DNA of 32,018 nt, from assembly GCA_904398655.1 (NCBI GenBank), contig CAJFPF010000095.1, forward strand, positions 1 to 32,018, in the 5' to 3' direction. This document shows positions 31,879 through 32,018 of the stretch, piece by piece. The notes under the pieces are model-generated. The model was not told where the DNA came from and ran no database searches. It saw only the letters and a list, made by a program, of their open reading frames with translations. The stretch is from an uncultured Anaerotruncus sp. Lineage in GTDB: Bacteria; Bacillota; Clostridia; Oscillospirales; Ruminococcaceae. Position 1 is the first letter of the stretch, and the number at the start of each line of letters is the position of its first letter. Position numbers and translations under genes: made by a program.

Positions 31879-31944
31879 GGTAGTGCAGCTGATTCGTAAT
31901 CAGCAGGTCCCTTGTTGTTCTTAAGGTAATCATAGCCAAATTAC
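31862..31944 (+). pseudogene. Degenerate tRNA-Thr(CGU)-like element
   Basis: The D-stem (GCAC/GTGC) and D-loop (AGTCGGTA), and the anticodon arm GCTGA-TTCGTAA-TCAGC with anticodon CGT, are those of tRNA-Thr. The T-arm forms CCTTG/TAAGG with a 7-base loop TTGTTCT that lacks the normal TTCRA residues. The 3' side (TAATCATAGC) pairs with only four bases of the acceptor start GCTA, has three extra bases, and no CCA end is coded. It is therefore probably not a working tRNA. The D-stem change from the common GCTC/GAGC to GCAC/GTGC is compensated on both sides. The element lies downstream of a strong promoter. Confidence 0.6.
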
Positions 31945-31999
31945 TCGAAATATGGTAAACTACAAACAGGATGCGGCTTTTGCCCGTTCTCATATGGTC

Positions 32000-32018
32000 A
32001 TGCTAGTGTAGCACAGTC
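32000..32018 (+). repeat. Second copy of tRNA-like direct repeat, cut by the window end
   Basis: Identical to 31860-31878 and carries the same unusual GCAC D-stem half. The identity runs to the last base of the window, so the full length is unknown. Confidence 0.9.

Noticed and set aside
31862-31944. Functional tRNA-Thr
   Set aside because: The acceptor stem pairs in only four positions, the T-loop lacks the conserved residues and three extra bases precede the 3' strand. Called a tRNA-like pseudogene instead.
31760-31993. 77-codon frame on the - strand near the window end
   Set aside because: Covers the tRNA-like element and the stable-RNA promoter; no ribosome site or domain seen.

Overview
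The window looks like chromosome of a Gram-positive, spore-forming anaerobe of the class Clostridia, most likely a gut Oscillospiraceae/Ruminococcaceae-type organism. The basis is codon use, strong AGGAGG ribosome sites, Firmicutes sigma-A promoters, a CIRCE-controlled groESL operon, a class A PBP, a BofC-like small protein, and a purine operon carrying a PurO-type IMP cyclohydrolase beside a stand-alone AICAR transformylase. I see no transposase, integrase, phage gene or CRISPR array.

Left part (1-3.9 kb, + strand): an envelope-stress pair (RG-rich membrane protein with a TPM/Psb32-like domain, then PspA/IM30), a tiny transcription unit coding a 30-residue MreB-like N-terminus, and a MATE efflux pump behind two stacked terminator hairpins. 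A perfect bidirectional terminator separates these from the next block.

3.9-13.4 kb (- strand): a 1553-residue surface protein with five H2C2-type repeats and beta-helix domains; a DUF188/YaiI-family protein; an ECF sigma factor with a membrane-anchored beta-propeller protein that may act as its anti-sigma partner; a DUF6774-like small protein; and a PfoR/EIIC-like membrane protein with its own promoter.

13.6-21.5 kb (- strand): a compact purine operon in transcription order purE, purC, purF, purM, purN, purO-type IMP cyclohydrolase, purH C-terminal domain, purD. It starts behind a structured leader ending in a terminator hairpin, which suggests attenuation. 21.5-23.6 kb: groES-groEL under a perfect CIRCE operator.

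23.9-28.5 kb (- strand): a four-gene ABC-2 type operon (ATPase, permease, GldG-like auxiliary protein, DUF4340 protein) resembling the Bacteroidota GldAFG set. 28.6-30.9 kb: a class A penicillin-binding protein.

31.1-32.0 kb (+ strand): a BofC-like small protein, 11-bp phased direct repeats in front of a candidate small RNA with C-rich anti-Shine-Dalgarno stretches, and a strong stable-RNA-type promoter leading into a degenerate tRNA-Thr(CGU)-like element. The start of that element recurs 140 bp later at the window edge. This last kilobase is the least explained and most interesting part.
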